Part shown: positions 42,861 through 51,773 of the stretch, piece after piece
How positions within the stretch are numbered: position 1 is the first letter of the stretch
How the letters are laid out: each line of letters begins with the position of its first letter
NCBI GenBank assembly: GCA_965368085.1
Contig: CBDULP010000017.1
Location: 1 to 55,261, forward strand
Source of the DNA: Peptoclostridium sp965368085
GTDB taxonomy: Bacteria; Bacillota; Clostridia; Peptostreptococcales; Peptostreptococcaceae
Direction: 5' to 3'
DNA length: 55,261 nt
Notes under the pieces: model-generated
Seen by the model: only the letters and a program-made list of their open reading frames with translations
Databases searched by the model: none
What the model was told of the DNA's origin: nothing
Translations under genes and position numbers: made by a program

Positions 42861-42935
42861 TTTGCTCATATAATCCCGGTAATACGGACTGGGAGTTTCT
42901 ACAGGAAAGCCGTAAATTTTCCTACTATGAGCAAA
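42861..42935 (+). promoter_or_regulatory. Purine riboswitch, guanine type, upstream of the permease
   Basis: P1 is TTTGCTCATA / TATGAGCAAA. The core has CCCGGTAATACGGACTGGG, GTTTCTAC, GCCGTAAA and CCTACTATGAG. The ligand-pairing base is C (TACTAT), so guanine or hypoxanthine is expected. The base before it is T where the usual sequence has G. Confidence 0.92.
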
Positions 42936-42954
42936 ACTTCTTGAAAAGAGTCTG

Positions 42955-43000
42955 ATGGAGGTTTTGCTTATAATGGGCGAGGCCTCCATATTATTTTTTT
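42955..43000 (+). terminator. Riboswitch expression-platform terminator
   Basis: ATGGAGG pairs with CCTCCAT, followed by ATTATTTTTTT. The alternative pairing GCAAAAC (P1 3' arm, 42931-42937) with GTTTTGC (42961-42967) gives an antiterminator. Ligand binding should therefore switch the gene off. Confidence 0.85.
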
Positions 43001-43108
43001 GGAAGGCCGAGCCTTTGAGTAATTCATAAAATCCATTAGATTTTCTCCCCCGAGTGGGCATTTAGGGCTTTTGCCTTTAGAAAAAAATCTGAGGAGGAAA
43101 ACTAAAAA

Positions 43109-44449
43109 ATGGAAAACAGCAATATCAGCAGAACTGCTGGAAATGGAATTCTGGAAAATTTATTTAAGCTTTCGCTGCATGAAACTGATCTGAAAAGGGA
43201 AATAATTGCAGGAATCACTACGTTTATGACAATGGCATACATACTTGTTGTAAACCCTCTTATACTTGGAGATGCAGGAATGGACAAGGGAGCCGTATTT
43301 GTGGCTACAGCACTTTCTGCAGCACTGGCAACATTCATAATGGGATTCTTTGCAAACTATCCTTTCGTACTTGCACCGGGAATGGGACTTAATGCGTTCT
43401 TTGCATATGGAGTAGTAATAAACATGGGTTACAGCTGGCAGTTTGCACTTACTGCCGTTTTGATTGAAGGTATTATATTCATACTTCTTACTTTCTTCAA
43501 TGTGCGTGAAAAAATAATAAATGCAATACCTGTATTTCTTAAAAACGCAGTTACAGCCGGGATAGGACTTTTCATAGCGTTTATAGGACTTGCAAATGTG
43601 GGAATGATACAGGCTGGAGGAGCCATAGTCACGCTTGGAGACATGAAGAGCCCTCTTATGATACTTACACTGTTTGGAATAATACTCACATCAGTGCTTC
43701 TTGTTAAAAATGTAAAGGGATCTTTCCTTATAGGAATGGTGGTTACATCTGTTGCAGGAATGGTGCTTGGACTTGTGGCTTCGCCTAGCGGGATAATGAG
43801 TATTCCACCGTCGCTTTCTCCGATAATGTTTGCTTTTAAAAGCGTACCTGTTGCTGACATATTCAGCTTTGACATGGTGGTTGTAGTGTTTACGTTCCTG
43901 TTTGTCGATTTGTTCGATACAATAGGCTGCCTTGTAGGGCTTGCGTCAAAGGCAAACATGCTTGATGAAAAGGGACAGCTTCCAAGAGCCAAGCAGGCGC
44001 TTTTCGCAGACGCTATAGGTACTACTGCAGGAGCTATGATGGGAACTTCAACGGTTACAACATTTGTAGAAAGTGCATCGGGAATAGCTGAAGGTGGAAG
44101 AACAGGACTTACTGCGGTTGTGGCAGGATTCATGTTCCTCATATCTACGCTGTTTGCGCCGGTATTCACTGCTATACCGTCTCAGGCAACTGCACCTGTA
44201 CTCGTGCTTGTAGGAGTTATGATGGCATCGTCGGTTCTTAGAATAGATTTTGAGAACTTCACAGAGGCTATACCTGCATTCCTTACAATACTGATGATGC
44301 CTCTCGCATACAGCATAGCTGAGGGTCTTGTATTTGGGATTGTTTCATATACCCTTATAAAGCTGTTTACAGGAAAGGGAAAAGAAGTACAAATATCACT
44401 ATATATATTATCGTTCTTGTTCATATTAAAATACGCATTTATGGCGTAA
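43109..44449 (+). CDS. pbuG: Guanine/hypoxanthine permease (NCS2, AzgA/PbuG type)
   Basis: The 446-residue membrane protein has about 12 hydrophobic segments. AzgA-branch motifs include REIIAGITTFMTMAYILVVN, APGMGLNAFFAY, FLFVDLFDTIGCLVGLA and GTSTVTTFVESASGIAEGGR. It should take up guanine or hypoxanthine with protons, which the guanine riboswitch upstream supports. ATG lies behind GAGGAGG. It stands between guaA and the pur operon and ends in its own terminator. The precise substrate range is inferred. Confidence 0.9.
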   Translation: MENSNISRTAGNGILENLFKLSLHETDLKREIIAGITTFMTMAYILVVNPLILGDAGMDKGAVFVATALSAALATFIMGFFANYPFVLAPGMGLNAFFAYGVVINMGYSWQFALTAVLIEGIIFILLTFFNVREKIINAIPVFLKNAVTAGIGLFIAFIGLANVGMIQAGGAIVTLGDMKSPLMILTLFGIILTSVLLVKNVKGSFLIGMVVTSVAGMVLGLVASPSGIMSIPPSLSPIMFAFKSVPVADIFSFDMVVVVFTFLFVDLFDTIGCLVGLASKANMLDEKGQLPRAKQALFADAIGTTAGAMMGTSTVTTFVESASGIAEGGRTGLTAVVAGFMFLISTLFAPVFTAIPSQATAPVLVLVGVMMASSVLRIDFENFTEAIPAFLTILMMPLAYSIAEGLVFGIVSYTLIKLFTGKGKEVQISLYILSFLFILKYAFMA

Positions 44450-44457
44450 AAGTGAAT

Positions 44458-44487
44458 AAAGCCCCATTAAAATCGATGGGGCTTTTA
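44458..44487 (+). terminator. Terminator after the permease
   Basis: AAAGCCCCAT pairs with ATGGGGCTTT around TAAAATCG and is followed by T-rich sequence. Confidence 0.85.
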
Positions 44488-44538
44488 ATGTACAAAAATT
44501 AGGGTAAAAATACGAATGTAATGTAAATTTCAAACTAT

Positions 44539-44561
44539 AAAGTTCGCATGACATGAACTTT
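44539..44561. promoter_or_regulatory. Inverted repeat before purE (AAAGTTC/GAACTTT)
   Basis: AAAGTTC and GAACTTT flank nine bases, just after a TATAAA-like box (44536-44541) and about 28 bases before purE. It resembles the repeat after guaA and could be an operator for the purine operon. No purine riboswitch precedes purE. Confidence 0.4.
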
Positions 44562-44588
44562 TGAAAAAAATTGTTGGAGGGATTGAAT

Positions 44589-45065
44589 ATGAAGGTATCT
44601 ATAATAATGGGTTCAAAGTCCGATTATCCAAAGCTTGAAGAAGCTGTAGAGTTTCTGAAAAGATATGGAGTACATGTGAATGTGAGAGCGCTTTCGGCCC
44701 ACAGAACGCCAAAGCAGGTTTTTGAGCATATTGAAAACATAGAAAAAGAAGGCTATGACGTTATAATAGCGGCTGCAGGCAAGGCGGCGCATCTTCCTGG
44801 CGTGGTTGCAGCGCATACATTGATGCCTGTAATAGGAGTCCCAATCAAATCATCCACATTAGACGGAATGGATGCACTTCTTTCAATAGTTCAAATGCCA
44901 AAGGGCATACCAGTTGCAACGGTTGCAATCGATGGCGGGTTTAACGCCGCGATACTTGCTCTTCAGATAATGGCGCTTAAATACCCGCAGCTTAAAGAGG
45001 AGCTTAAAAAGCACAGGGAAGATATGATGAATAAGGTTCTTGAAGACGACGCCTCAATCCAGTAG
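44589..45065 (+). CDS. purE: N5-carboxyaminoimidazole ribonucleotide mutase
   Basis: The 158-residue class I PurE moves the carboxylate of N5-CAIR to give CAIR. Typical motifs are IIMGSKSDYPKLEEAVEFL, ALSAHRTP, AAAGKAAHLPGVVAAHT and PVIGVPIKSSTLDGMD. I start it at ATG 44589, eight bases after GGAGG; the frame reaches TTG 44571. It is the first gene of purECFMNHDL. No purK is seen in the window, so the source of N5-CAIR is unclear. Confidence 0.95.
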   Translation: MKVSIIMGSKSDYPKLEEAVEFLKRYGVHVNVRALSAHRTPKQVFEHIENIEKEGYDVIIAAAGKAAHLPGVVAAHTLMPVIGVPIKSSTLDGMDALLSIVQMPKGIPVATVAIDGGFNAAILALQIMALKYPQLKEELKKHREDMMNKVLEDDASIQ

Positions 45066-45162
45066 ATATATTGAGACATTGTGAAATAGACAGTTTGTTG
45101 ATTCTGATTGATCAAAGGCATATGCCGTATTTTGAAAAAGAATAAACAGGAGGAGATATACA

Positions 45163-45867
45163 ATGAAAAAAGAGCTTTTATACGAGGGAAAGGCAAAGCA
45201 GGTTTACAAGACAGAAAATCCTAGAGAGTATGTTGTATACTACAAGGACGATGCAACTGCATTCAACGGCATTAAAAAGGACACTATAATGGAAAAGGGA
45301 GTGATAAACAACAGTATATCATCCATACTATTTGAACTGCTTGCAAAAGAAGGTGTTTCAAGCCATTTCATTAAAAAGCTGTCTGACAGAGAGATGCTTG
45401 TAAAAGCTGTTGAAATAGTACCTCTTGAAGTCATAGTCAGAAATATTTCCGCAGGATCTATGAGCAAAAGACTTGGAATAGAAGAGGGAATAGAGTTTTC
45501 AGAGCCTGTATTCGAGCTGTGCTATAAAAAAGACGAACTTGGAGATCCGCTTATAAACGAGGATCATGCGGTTGTAATAGGACTTGCGACAAGAGAAGAA
45601 ATAAAAGCCATAAAAGAGCAGACTATGAAAATAAACGAAGTAATGAAGGCGTTTTTCAAAAAGGCCGGACTTAAGCTTGTTGACTTCAAACTTGAGTTTG
45701 GAAGATATGATGGAGAGGTAATACTTTCGGATGAGATTTCTCCTGACACTTGCAGGCTTTGGGATATGAGCACTAATGAAAAAATGGACAAGGACAGATT
45801 CAGAAGAGACCTTGGAGATGTGATAGAAGGCTATAAAAAGGTTCTTGAGAGAATAGAGGATAAATAG
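45163..45867 (+). CDS. purC: SAICAR synthetase
   Basis: The 234-residue enzyme joins CAIR and aspartate with ATP. It shows LLYEGKAKQVY, the ATP loop region DDATAFNGIKK, EVIVRNISAGS and LVDFKLEFGR, then LSDEISPDTCRLWD. Length is typical of bacterial PurC. ATG lies behind AGGAGG. purF follows after 12 bases. Confidence 0.96.
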   Translation: MKKELLYEGKAKQVYKTENPREYVVYYKDDATAFNGIKKDTIMEKGVINNSISSILFELLAKEGVSSHFIKKLSDREMLVKAVEIVPLEVIVRNISAGSMSKRLGIEEGIEFSEPVFELCYKKDELGDPLINEDHAVVIGLATREEIKAIKEQTMKINEVMKAFFKKAGLKLVDFKLEFGRYDGEVILSDEISPDTCRLWDMSTNEKMDKDRFRRDLGDVIEGYKKVLERIEDK

Positions 45868-45879
45868 GGGGCTGTACGG

Positions 45880-47232
45880 ATGTGTGGAATAGTTGGAGTT
45901 TATTCTGATGAAGATGTCGCAAAGGACATATATTATTCACTTTTTTCACTGCAGCACAGGGGTCAGGAGAGCTGTGGAATAGCGACTCTCAATGGAAGAA
46001 TCAATCATCACAGGGGCATGGGGCTTGTTACAGATGTATTCAAGGAAGAACAGCTTAAGACCCTCAGCGGAAACATAGGCATAGGCCATGTAAGATATTC
46101 AACTGCGGGAGGAAGTCACCCTTCAAACTCACAGCCTCTCGTGGGAATGTGCAGGGGCGGGAAGATAGCCATAGCACACAATGGAAACCTCGTAAACAGT
46201 GACCTGCTCAAGGAAAGGCTTGAAGACGACGGTCTCATATTTCAAACCACAATAGATTCTGAGGTTATACTATATCTGCTTGCAAGATATTACAAGGGCG
46301 ATGACATAGTAGATGCAGTAAAGAGGACCATGTCACTTATAAAGGGAGCTTACTCGCTTGCAGTTATGACTGAAAAGGAGCTTGTGGCAGTGAGGGACCC
46401 TAATGGATTCAGACCGCTTCGTATAGGCAAGAGGGGAAATGACTATGTGATTGCATCTGAGGACAGTGCCATAGATGTAATAGGAGCTGAGATAATAAGA
46501 GATGTCAAGCCGGGAGAGATAGTGCTTATAAAAGACGGAAAGATAGAGTCTTTCTTTTATGAGACTGACTATGCCAGAAGAAGCTGCTGTATATTCGAAC
46601 ACGTATATTTTGCAAGAAATGATGCCACGATAGACGGCATAAACGCATATAAGTTCAGGGTCGAAACCGGTGAGCTGTTGGCAAAGGAATCATTTGTGGA
46701 TGCGGACGTGGTTGTTCCGGTTCCAGACTCTGGATGGGCTGGAGCCATAGGATACGCAAAGGAATCGGGAATACCACTTATGGAAGGGCTTGTGAAGAAC
46801 AGATATGTCGGAAGGACATTTATAAAACCGACCCAAAAGGAAAGGGAGGTCGGGGTCAAGCTTAAGCTCAACCCTCTCAAGGAAGTCGTACAGGGAAAGA
46901 GAGTCATACTTGTTGACGATTCAATAGTAAGGGGAACGACGTCAAAGCAGCTCATAGAAAGCCTGAGAAAGGCCGGGGCCAAGGAAGTCCACCTTAGAAT
47001 AACGTCTCCGCCTGTAAAGTACTCGTGCTATTTTGGAATAGACACTCCTAGAAGGAGCAAGCTTATAGCTTCAAGCAATCCGGTGGACAAGATATGCGAG
47101 ATAATAGGCGCGGATTCGCTCAGGTTCATATCAATAGAGGGAATGAGATCTGCAACACATGGAAAGCTAAGCTTTTGCAGCGCGTGCTTTGACGGGGATT
47201 ATCCAATAGACCCAATGGTTGAAAGCATGTAG
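45880..47232 (+). CDS. purF: Amidophosphoribosyltransferase
   Basis: The 450-residue enzyme makes phosphoribosylamine from PRPP and glutamine, the first step of the pathway. The N-terminal Ntn glutaminase begins Met-Cys (MCGIVGVYS) with LQHRGQESCGIA. The PRPP site is VILVDDSIVRGTT. Cys236 (or 237), Cys383, Cys433 and Cys436 align with the four Fe-S cluster ligands of the Bacillus enzyme. Unlike the Bacillus enzyme there is no propeptide: an in-frame stop lies five codons upstream of the ATG. It starts 12 bases after purC. Confidence 0.96.
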   Translation: MCGIVGVYSDEDVAKDIYYSLFSLQHRGQESCGIATLNGRINHHRGMGLVTDVFKEEQLKTLSGNIGIGHVRYSTAGGSHPSNSQPLVGMCRGGKIAIAHNGNLVNSDLLKERLEDDGLIFQTTIDSEVILYLLARYYKGDDIVDAVKRTMSLIKGAYSLAVMTEKELVAVRDPNGFRPLRIGKRGNDYVIASEDSAIDVIGAEIIRDVKPGEIVLIKDGKIESFFYETDYARRSCCIFEHVYFARNDATIDGINAYKFRVETGELLAKESFVDADVVVPVPDSGWAGAIGYAKESGIPLMEGLVKNRYVGRTFIKPTQKEREVGVKLKLNPLKEVVQGKRVILVDDSIVRGTTSKQLIESLRKAGAKEVHLRITSPPVKYSCYFGIDTPRRSKLIASSNPVDKICEIIGADSLRFISIEGMRSATHGKLSFCSACFDGDYPIDPMVESM

Positions 47233-47304
47233 TATTAAAGAAAATAAACTTTACAAAATATATTAAAACAGACCTAAAGACCAATCTGTCGGGAGGAATA
47301 AAAA

Positions 47305-48342
47305 ATGGAAGAAAAGATAAGCTACAGCCAGTCAGGCGTAAACATAGATGAAGGAAATAGAGCGGTTGACCTGATAAAGAAAAAAGTGAAATCGACATAC
47401 GATTCGAATGTCATAGGAGATTTGGGAAGCTTCAGCGGACTTTACAGCCTTAAAAACTTCATGGGCATGAAAGAGCCTGTGCTCCTTTCATCTACTGACG
47501 GAGTCGGCACGAAGCTTAAGATAGCGCAGCTTATGGACGTTCACGATACTGTGGGAATAGACCTTGTGGCAATGTGCGTAAACGACCTTATATGCCAGGG
47601 CGCTGTGCCTCTTTTCTTTCTCGACTACATGGCGGTTGGAAAACTGGATGCACTAAAGGCGGAAAAAATAGTATCGGGAATAGTTGAAGGCTGCAAGATG
47701 TCTGAAATGGCGCTTGTAGGCGGAGAAACGGCGGAAATGCCTGGAATGTACGATCAGGACGAGTACGATTTGGCAGGATTTTCAGTTGGAATATGTGACA
47801 GGGAAAAGATAATAACTGGAGCGGGAGTAAAAGCGGGAGACGCTGTGATAGGAATAGCTTCGAGCGGAATACACAGCAACGGCTACTCTCTTGTGAGAAA
47901 GCTGTTCATAGAAAAGCTCGGATACAGCCTTGACAAGAAGTTTGAGGGCATTGACGACACTCTTGGACAGATGCTTTTAAGACCTACAAAGATATACGTA
48001 AAGGCGGTAAAAAGCCTTCTTGAAAAATATGAAATAAAATCCATAGCTCACATAACTGGGGGCGGACTTGTTGAAAATGTTCCAAGAGTGCTTCCTGCCG
48101 GATGCTGCGCTAAAATTAAAAAAGGCTCATGGGATATGCCTGACATATTCACTGTAATAAAGGGCCTTGACATGGTTGAGGAAGAAGAGCTTTACAGAAG
48201 TTTCAACATGGGAATAGGCCTTGTGCTTGTGGTTGACAAGGAAGTTGCTCAGGATGTTATAGACACAGTGCAGCAGGCCGGTGAGAAGGCATATGCAATA
48301 GGCGAGATAACATCTGGAGAAAAGGGTGTTGAGCTATGGTAA
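47305..48342 (+). CDS. purM: Phosphoribosylaminoimidazole synthetase (AIR synthetase)
   Basis: The 345-residue enzyme closes FGAM into AIR using ATP. It has SYSQSGVNIDEGN, LLSSTDGVGTKLKIA, GGETAEMPGMY, ITGGGLVENVPRVLP and FNMGIGLVLVV, all typical of PurM. ATG lies behind GGGAGG. It overlaps purN by seven bases. Confidence 0.96.
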   Translation: MEEKISYSQSGVNIDEGNRAVDLIKKKVKSTYDSNVIGDLGSFSGLYSLKNFMGMKEPVLLSSTDGVGTKLKIAQLMDVHDTVGIDLVAMCVNDLICQGAVPLFFLDYMAVGKLDALKAEKIVSGIVEGCKMSEMALVGGETAEMPGMYDQDEYDLAGFSVGICDREKIITGAGVKAGDAVIGIASSGIHSNGYSLVRKLFIEKLGYSLDKKFEGIDDTLGQMLLRPTKIYVKAVKSLLEKYEIKSIAHITGGGLVENVPRVLPAGCCAKIKKGSWDMPDIFTVIKGLDMVEEEELYRSFNMGIGLVLVVDKEVAQDVIDTVQQAGEKAYAIGEITSGEKGVELW

Positions 48343-48932
48343 ACATAGCTGTACTCGTTTCGGGTTCAGGAAGCAATCTGCAGGCTGTAATCGACGCCTG
48401 TGAAAGTGGAAATATAAACGGCAGCATAAAGCTTGTTATATCAAACAGAGAAGATGCATACGGCCTTGAAAGGGCAAAAGCAGCAGGCATAAATGCCGTA
48501 TTTGAAAAAGACGAAAAAAGGGTAATAGATATGATTGAGAGTGAAGGCATAGGCCTTGTGGTGCTTGCAGGATACCTTAAAATACTAAGCCCTGATTTCA
48601 TAAAAAGATTTGAAAATCGGATAATAAACATACACCCTTCGCTTATACCGTCCTTTTGCGGAAAGGGGTATTATGGTAAAATAGTACATCAAAAGGCAAT
48701 TGAATACGGAGTGAAATTAAGCGGTGCTACTGTCCACTTTGTGAACGAAGAACCCGATGGGGGCCCTATAATACTTCAAAGAGCGGTTCCTGTATACGAT
48801 GAAGATAGTGCGGATTCACTCCAAAAGAGAGTACTTGAAATAGAACATGAACTGATAGTAGATGCGGTAAAGCTTTATTGCGATGGAAAACTCAAGATAG
48901 TCGGAAGGAGAGTATACACAAATGGCAAATAA
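48336..48932 (+). CDS. purN: GAR transformylase (formyltetrahydrofolate-dependent)
   Basis: The 198-residue enzyme formylates GAR. It shows VLVSGSGSNLQAVIDA, VLAGYLKILSPDFI, the catalytic N-I-H in RIINIHPSLIPSF and the Asp in NEEPDGGPII. The start overlaps the purM stop and the end overlaps purH by 11 bases, so translation is coupled on both sides. Confidence 0.95.
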   Translation: MVNIAVLVSGSGSNLQAVIDACESGNINGSIKLVISNREDAYGLERAKAAGINAVFEKDEKRVIDMIESEGIGLVVLAGYLKILSPDFIKRFENRIINIHPSLIPSFCGKGYYGKIVHQKAIEYGVKLSGATVHFVNEEPDGGPIILQRAVPVYDEDSADSLQKRVLEIEHELIVDAVKLYCDGKLKIVGRRVYTNGK

Positions 48933-50457
48933 GAGAGCGCTTATAAGTGTTACAGACAAGACGGGAATAGTTGAATTCGGGAAAGAGCTAGAGAAACTAG
49001 GATACGAAATAATATCAACAGGAAATACTCACAAAATGCTCAGCGAAGCGGGAGTAAATGCAATTCAAATAGACAAGCTTACAGGATTTCCAGAGATACT
49101 GGATGGCAGGGTGAAAACCCTAAACCCTTATGTTCACGGAGGGATACTGTATAGAAGAGACATAAAGGAACATGTTGAAACTGTGGAAAAACTCGAGATA
49201 AAGTCGATAGACATGGTGGTAGTAAACCTTTACAATTTTGAAGGATGTCTAAAATCGGGTGCGGGCATGGAAGACATGATAGAAAACATAGACATCGGCG
49301 GTCCAAGCATGATAAGATCAGCAGCTAAAAACTACAGGGATGTCATAATAGTTACAGACCCATCTGACTATGGACTTATAATAGACAGACTGAAAGAAGG
49401 GGAGCTTTCGCAGGAAGAGAGACTGAATCTTTCATACAAGGCATTTTCGCTTACAGCCCATTACGACTCTATAATATCAAACTATTTCATGGAGCTTGTG
49501 GGAGACAGACATCCAAAATATCTGAATCTTACATTTGAGAGGGAAGAAGAACTTAGATACGGAGAAAACCCTCATCAAAAGGGAAGCCTTTACAAGGAAA
49601 ACTTCGTGCTTGACACAAAGCTGGACTTTGAGCAGCTTCACGGAAAACAGCTTTCATTCAACAATATAAACGACCTCAGTGCGGCGCTTGAAATATTAAG
49701 GGATTTTGAGGGCGGCGAATACATAGCGTCCGTAGCAATAAAGCATGCAAACCCATGTGGAGTTGGAATAGGCAAAGATTCTTTCGAATCATTCAAGAAG
49801 GCATACGAGGCAGACAAGACTTCCATATTTGGTGGTATAATAGGAATAAATTCAACTGTAGACGTGCAGACTGCAGAGCTTTTAAGTGAGATATTCTTTG
49901 AGATAATAGCGGCATACGACTTTACAGACGAGGCGCTTGAAGTGCTTAAAAAGAAGAAAAACCTCAGAATACTAAAGCTTAAGGATCTTAATCCAAAGTC
50001 AAGAGGATACGACTTCAAATACCTTGATGGAAAGCTACTGGCTCAGGACAAGGATGAAAAGCTTTATGAAGACTTCAAGACAGTAACACAGACAGTGCCT
50101 ACAAAAGGTCAAATAGACGATATGGTATTTGGAATGAAAATAGCAAAGCATATGAAGTCAAATGCAATAGCAATAGTAAAGGATGGAGTGACGATTGCAC
50201 TTGGACCTGGACAGACTTCAAGGATTTGGGCTCTTGAAAATGCCATAAACAACAATGAAGATAAGGATTTCGAAGGTGCAGTGCTTGCATCTGATGCATT
50301 CTTCCCATTTGATGACTGTGTAAGATTTGCTGCCAAGCATGGAATAAAGGCGATAATACAGCCGGGTGGATCTGTAAGAGACCAGGATTCAATAGATGCT
50401 TGCGACGAGCTTTCAATAGCGATGGTATTCAGCGGAATAAGACATTTCAAACACTAG
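48922..50457 (+). CDS. purH: Bifunctional AICAR transformylase / IMP cyclohydrolase
   Basis: The 511-residue protein carries out the last two steps to IMP. The N-terminal MGS-like cyclohydrolase domain has SVTDKTGIVEFGKEL, STGNTHKML and TLNPYVHGGIL. The transformylase domain has LRYGENPHQ and the catalytic Lys-His in IKHANPCGVG. The C-terminus ends in IQPGGSVRDQD and GIRHFKH. ATG lies inside the purN end. Confidence 0.96.
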   Translation: MANKRALISVTDKTGIVEFGKELEKLGYEIISTGNTHKMLSEAGVNAIQIDKLTGFPEILDGRVKTLNPYVHGGILYRRDIKEHVETVEKLEIKSIDMVVVNLYNFEGCLKSGAGMEDMIENIDIGGPSMIRSAAKNYRDVIIVTDPSDYGLIIDRLKEGELSQEERLNLSYKAFSLTAHYDSIISNYFMELVGDRHPKYLNLTFEREEELRYGENPHQKGSLYKENFVLDTKLDFEQLHGKQLSFNNINDLSAALEILRDFEGGEYIASVAIKHANPCGVGIGKDSFESFKKAYEADKTSIFGGIIGINSTVDVQTAELLSEIFFEIIAAYDFTDEALEVLKKKKNLRILKLKDLNPKSRGYDFKYLDGKLLAQDKDEKLYEDFKTVTQTVPTKGQIDDMVFGMKIAKHMKSNAIAIVKDGVTIALGPGQTSRIWALENAINNNEDKDFEGAVLASDAFFPFDDCVRFAAKHGIKAIIQPGGSVRDQDSIDACDELSIAMVFSGIRHFKH

Positions 50458-50467
50458 GAGGTACATC

Positions 50468-51730
50468 ATGAAAATTCTTGTAATAGGAAGCGGCGGAAGA
50501 GAACATGCAATAGTGTGGAAGCTTAGTAAAAGTCAGAGGGTAAGCAGCATATACTGCGCACCCGGAAATGCGGGAACAGCTGGAATGGCTCAAAATGTGG
50601 ACATATCTGCTGACAACGTAGAAGGCCTTTTGGGTTTTGCAAAGGAAAATGACATAGACCTTACAATAGTGGGACCTGAAGTGGCTCTTGTAATGGGTAT
50701 AACTGACATGTTCGAAGCAGAAGGACTTAAGATATTCGGACCTGACAAGATGTGTTCAAAGCTTGAAGGTAGCAAGGCCTTTTCGAAGGAGTTCATGATA
50801 AGGAACAACATACCTACAGGAAAATATGAAGAATATACAGACTTTGACGAGGCTGTTAAAAATGTAGACAAGTTCGGCTATCCAATAGTTATAAAGGCGG
50901 ACGGGCTTGCGGCTGGAAAAGGCGTTCTCATAGAAACTGAAAGGGCGGAAGCGGTAAAGGACCTTGAAGACATAATGCTTTCAAAGGTATTTGGAGAATC
51001 GGGAAAGAAAGTTGTAATAGAAGAGTTCCTCTCTGGAATAGAGGCTTCAATACTTTGCTTTGTAGATGGAAACACTATAGTTCCTATGACAAGCGCACAG
51101 GATTACAAGAAAATATTTGATGATGACATGGGACCAAACACAGGGGGAATGGGAAGCTATTCTCCAAGCATGATATATGATGAAGAGCTTTCGAGCAGGG
51201 TTGAAAGGGAGATACTCACTCCTATAATAGAAGGATTTAAAAATGAAGGCATGAACTTCAAGGGCATACTCTTTGTGGGACTTATGATAGGAAGCGAAGG
51301 TCCTAAGGTCCTCGAGTTCAACGTAAGATTTGGAGACCCTGAAACCCAGTCGGTGATTACAAGACTTGAGACTGATCTTGTGGATATAATAGAGAGCATA
51401 ATTGAAGGAAGGCTTGACAAGCAGGAAATAAAATGGAGCGACAAGAAAACAGTATGTGTTGGAATGGCTTCAAAGGGATATCCAGGCATGTATGAAAAGG
51501 GCAAGGAGATAACAGGACTTGAGAACGTGGACAGCGATGTCATAGTATTCCATGCGGGAACAAGGCTCGAAGAGGGTAAAACCCTCACAAACGGAGGTAG
51601 AGTTCTTGGGGTTACGGCGTATGGCGAGAGCATAGAAGAAGCCAGGAAAAAGGCTTATGAGAATGTGAGAAAGATACAGTTTGAGGGAGCTCAATACAGA
51701 AGCGACATAGGCAAAATAATAGGCAGATAG
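50468..51730 (+). CDS. purD: Glycinamide ribonucleotide synthetase
   Basis: The 420-residue ATP-grasp ligase joins phosphoribosylamine and glycine. It shows KILVIGSGGREHAI, YCAPGNAGTA, GPEVALVMGI, the ATP-grasp VIKADGLAAGKGV and FNVRFGDPETQ. Length is normal. It starts ten bases after purH, behind AGGAGG. purL follows after 43 bases. Confidence 0.96.
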   Translation: MKILVIGSGGREHAIVWKLSKSQRVSSIYCAPGNAGTAGMAQNVDISADNVEGLLGFAKENDIDLTIVGPEVALVMGITDMFEAEGLKIFGPDKMCSKLEGSKAFSKEFMIRNNIPTGKYEEYTDFDEAVKNVDKFGYPIVIKADGLAAGKGVLIETERAEAVKDLEDIMLSKVFGESGKKVVIEEFLSGIEASILCFVDGNTIVPMTSAQDYKKIFDDDMGPNTGGMGSYSPSMIYDEELSSRVEREILTPIIEGFKNEGMNFKGILFVGLMIGSEGPKVLEFNVRFGDPETQSVITRLETDLVDIIESIIEGRLDKQEIKWSDKKTVCVGMASKGYPGMYEKGKEITGLENVDSDVIVFHAGTRLEEGKTLTNGGRVLGVTAYGESIEEARKKAYENVRKIQFEGAQYRSDIGKIIGR

Positions 51731-51773
51731 TACATCATTTTAATACAAGTATACTTACAAAGGAGCATTTGAA

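Noticed and set aside
43429..44169. 246-codon minus-strand frame opposite the purine permease
   Set aside because: It is a mirror of a conserved membrane protein, with Ser/Thr/Pro-rich translation and no start context.
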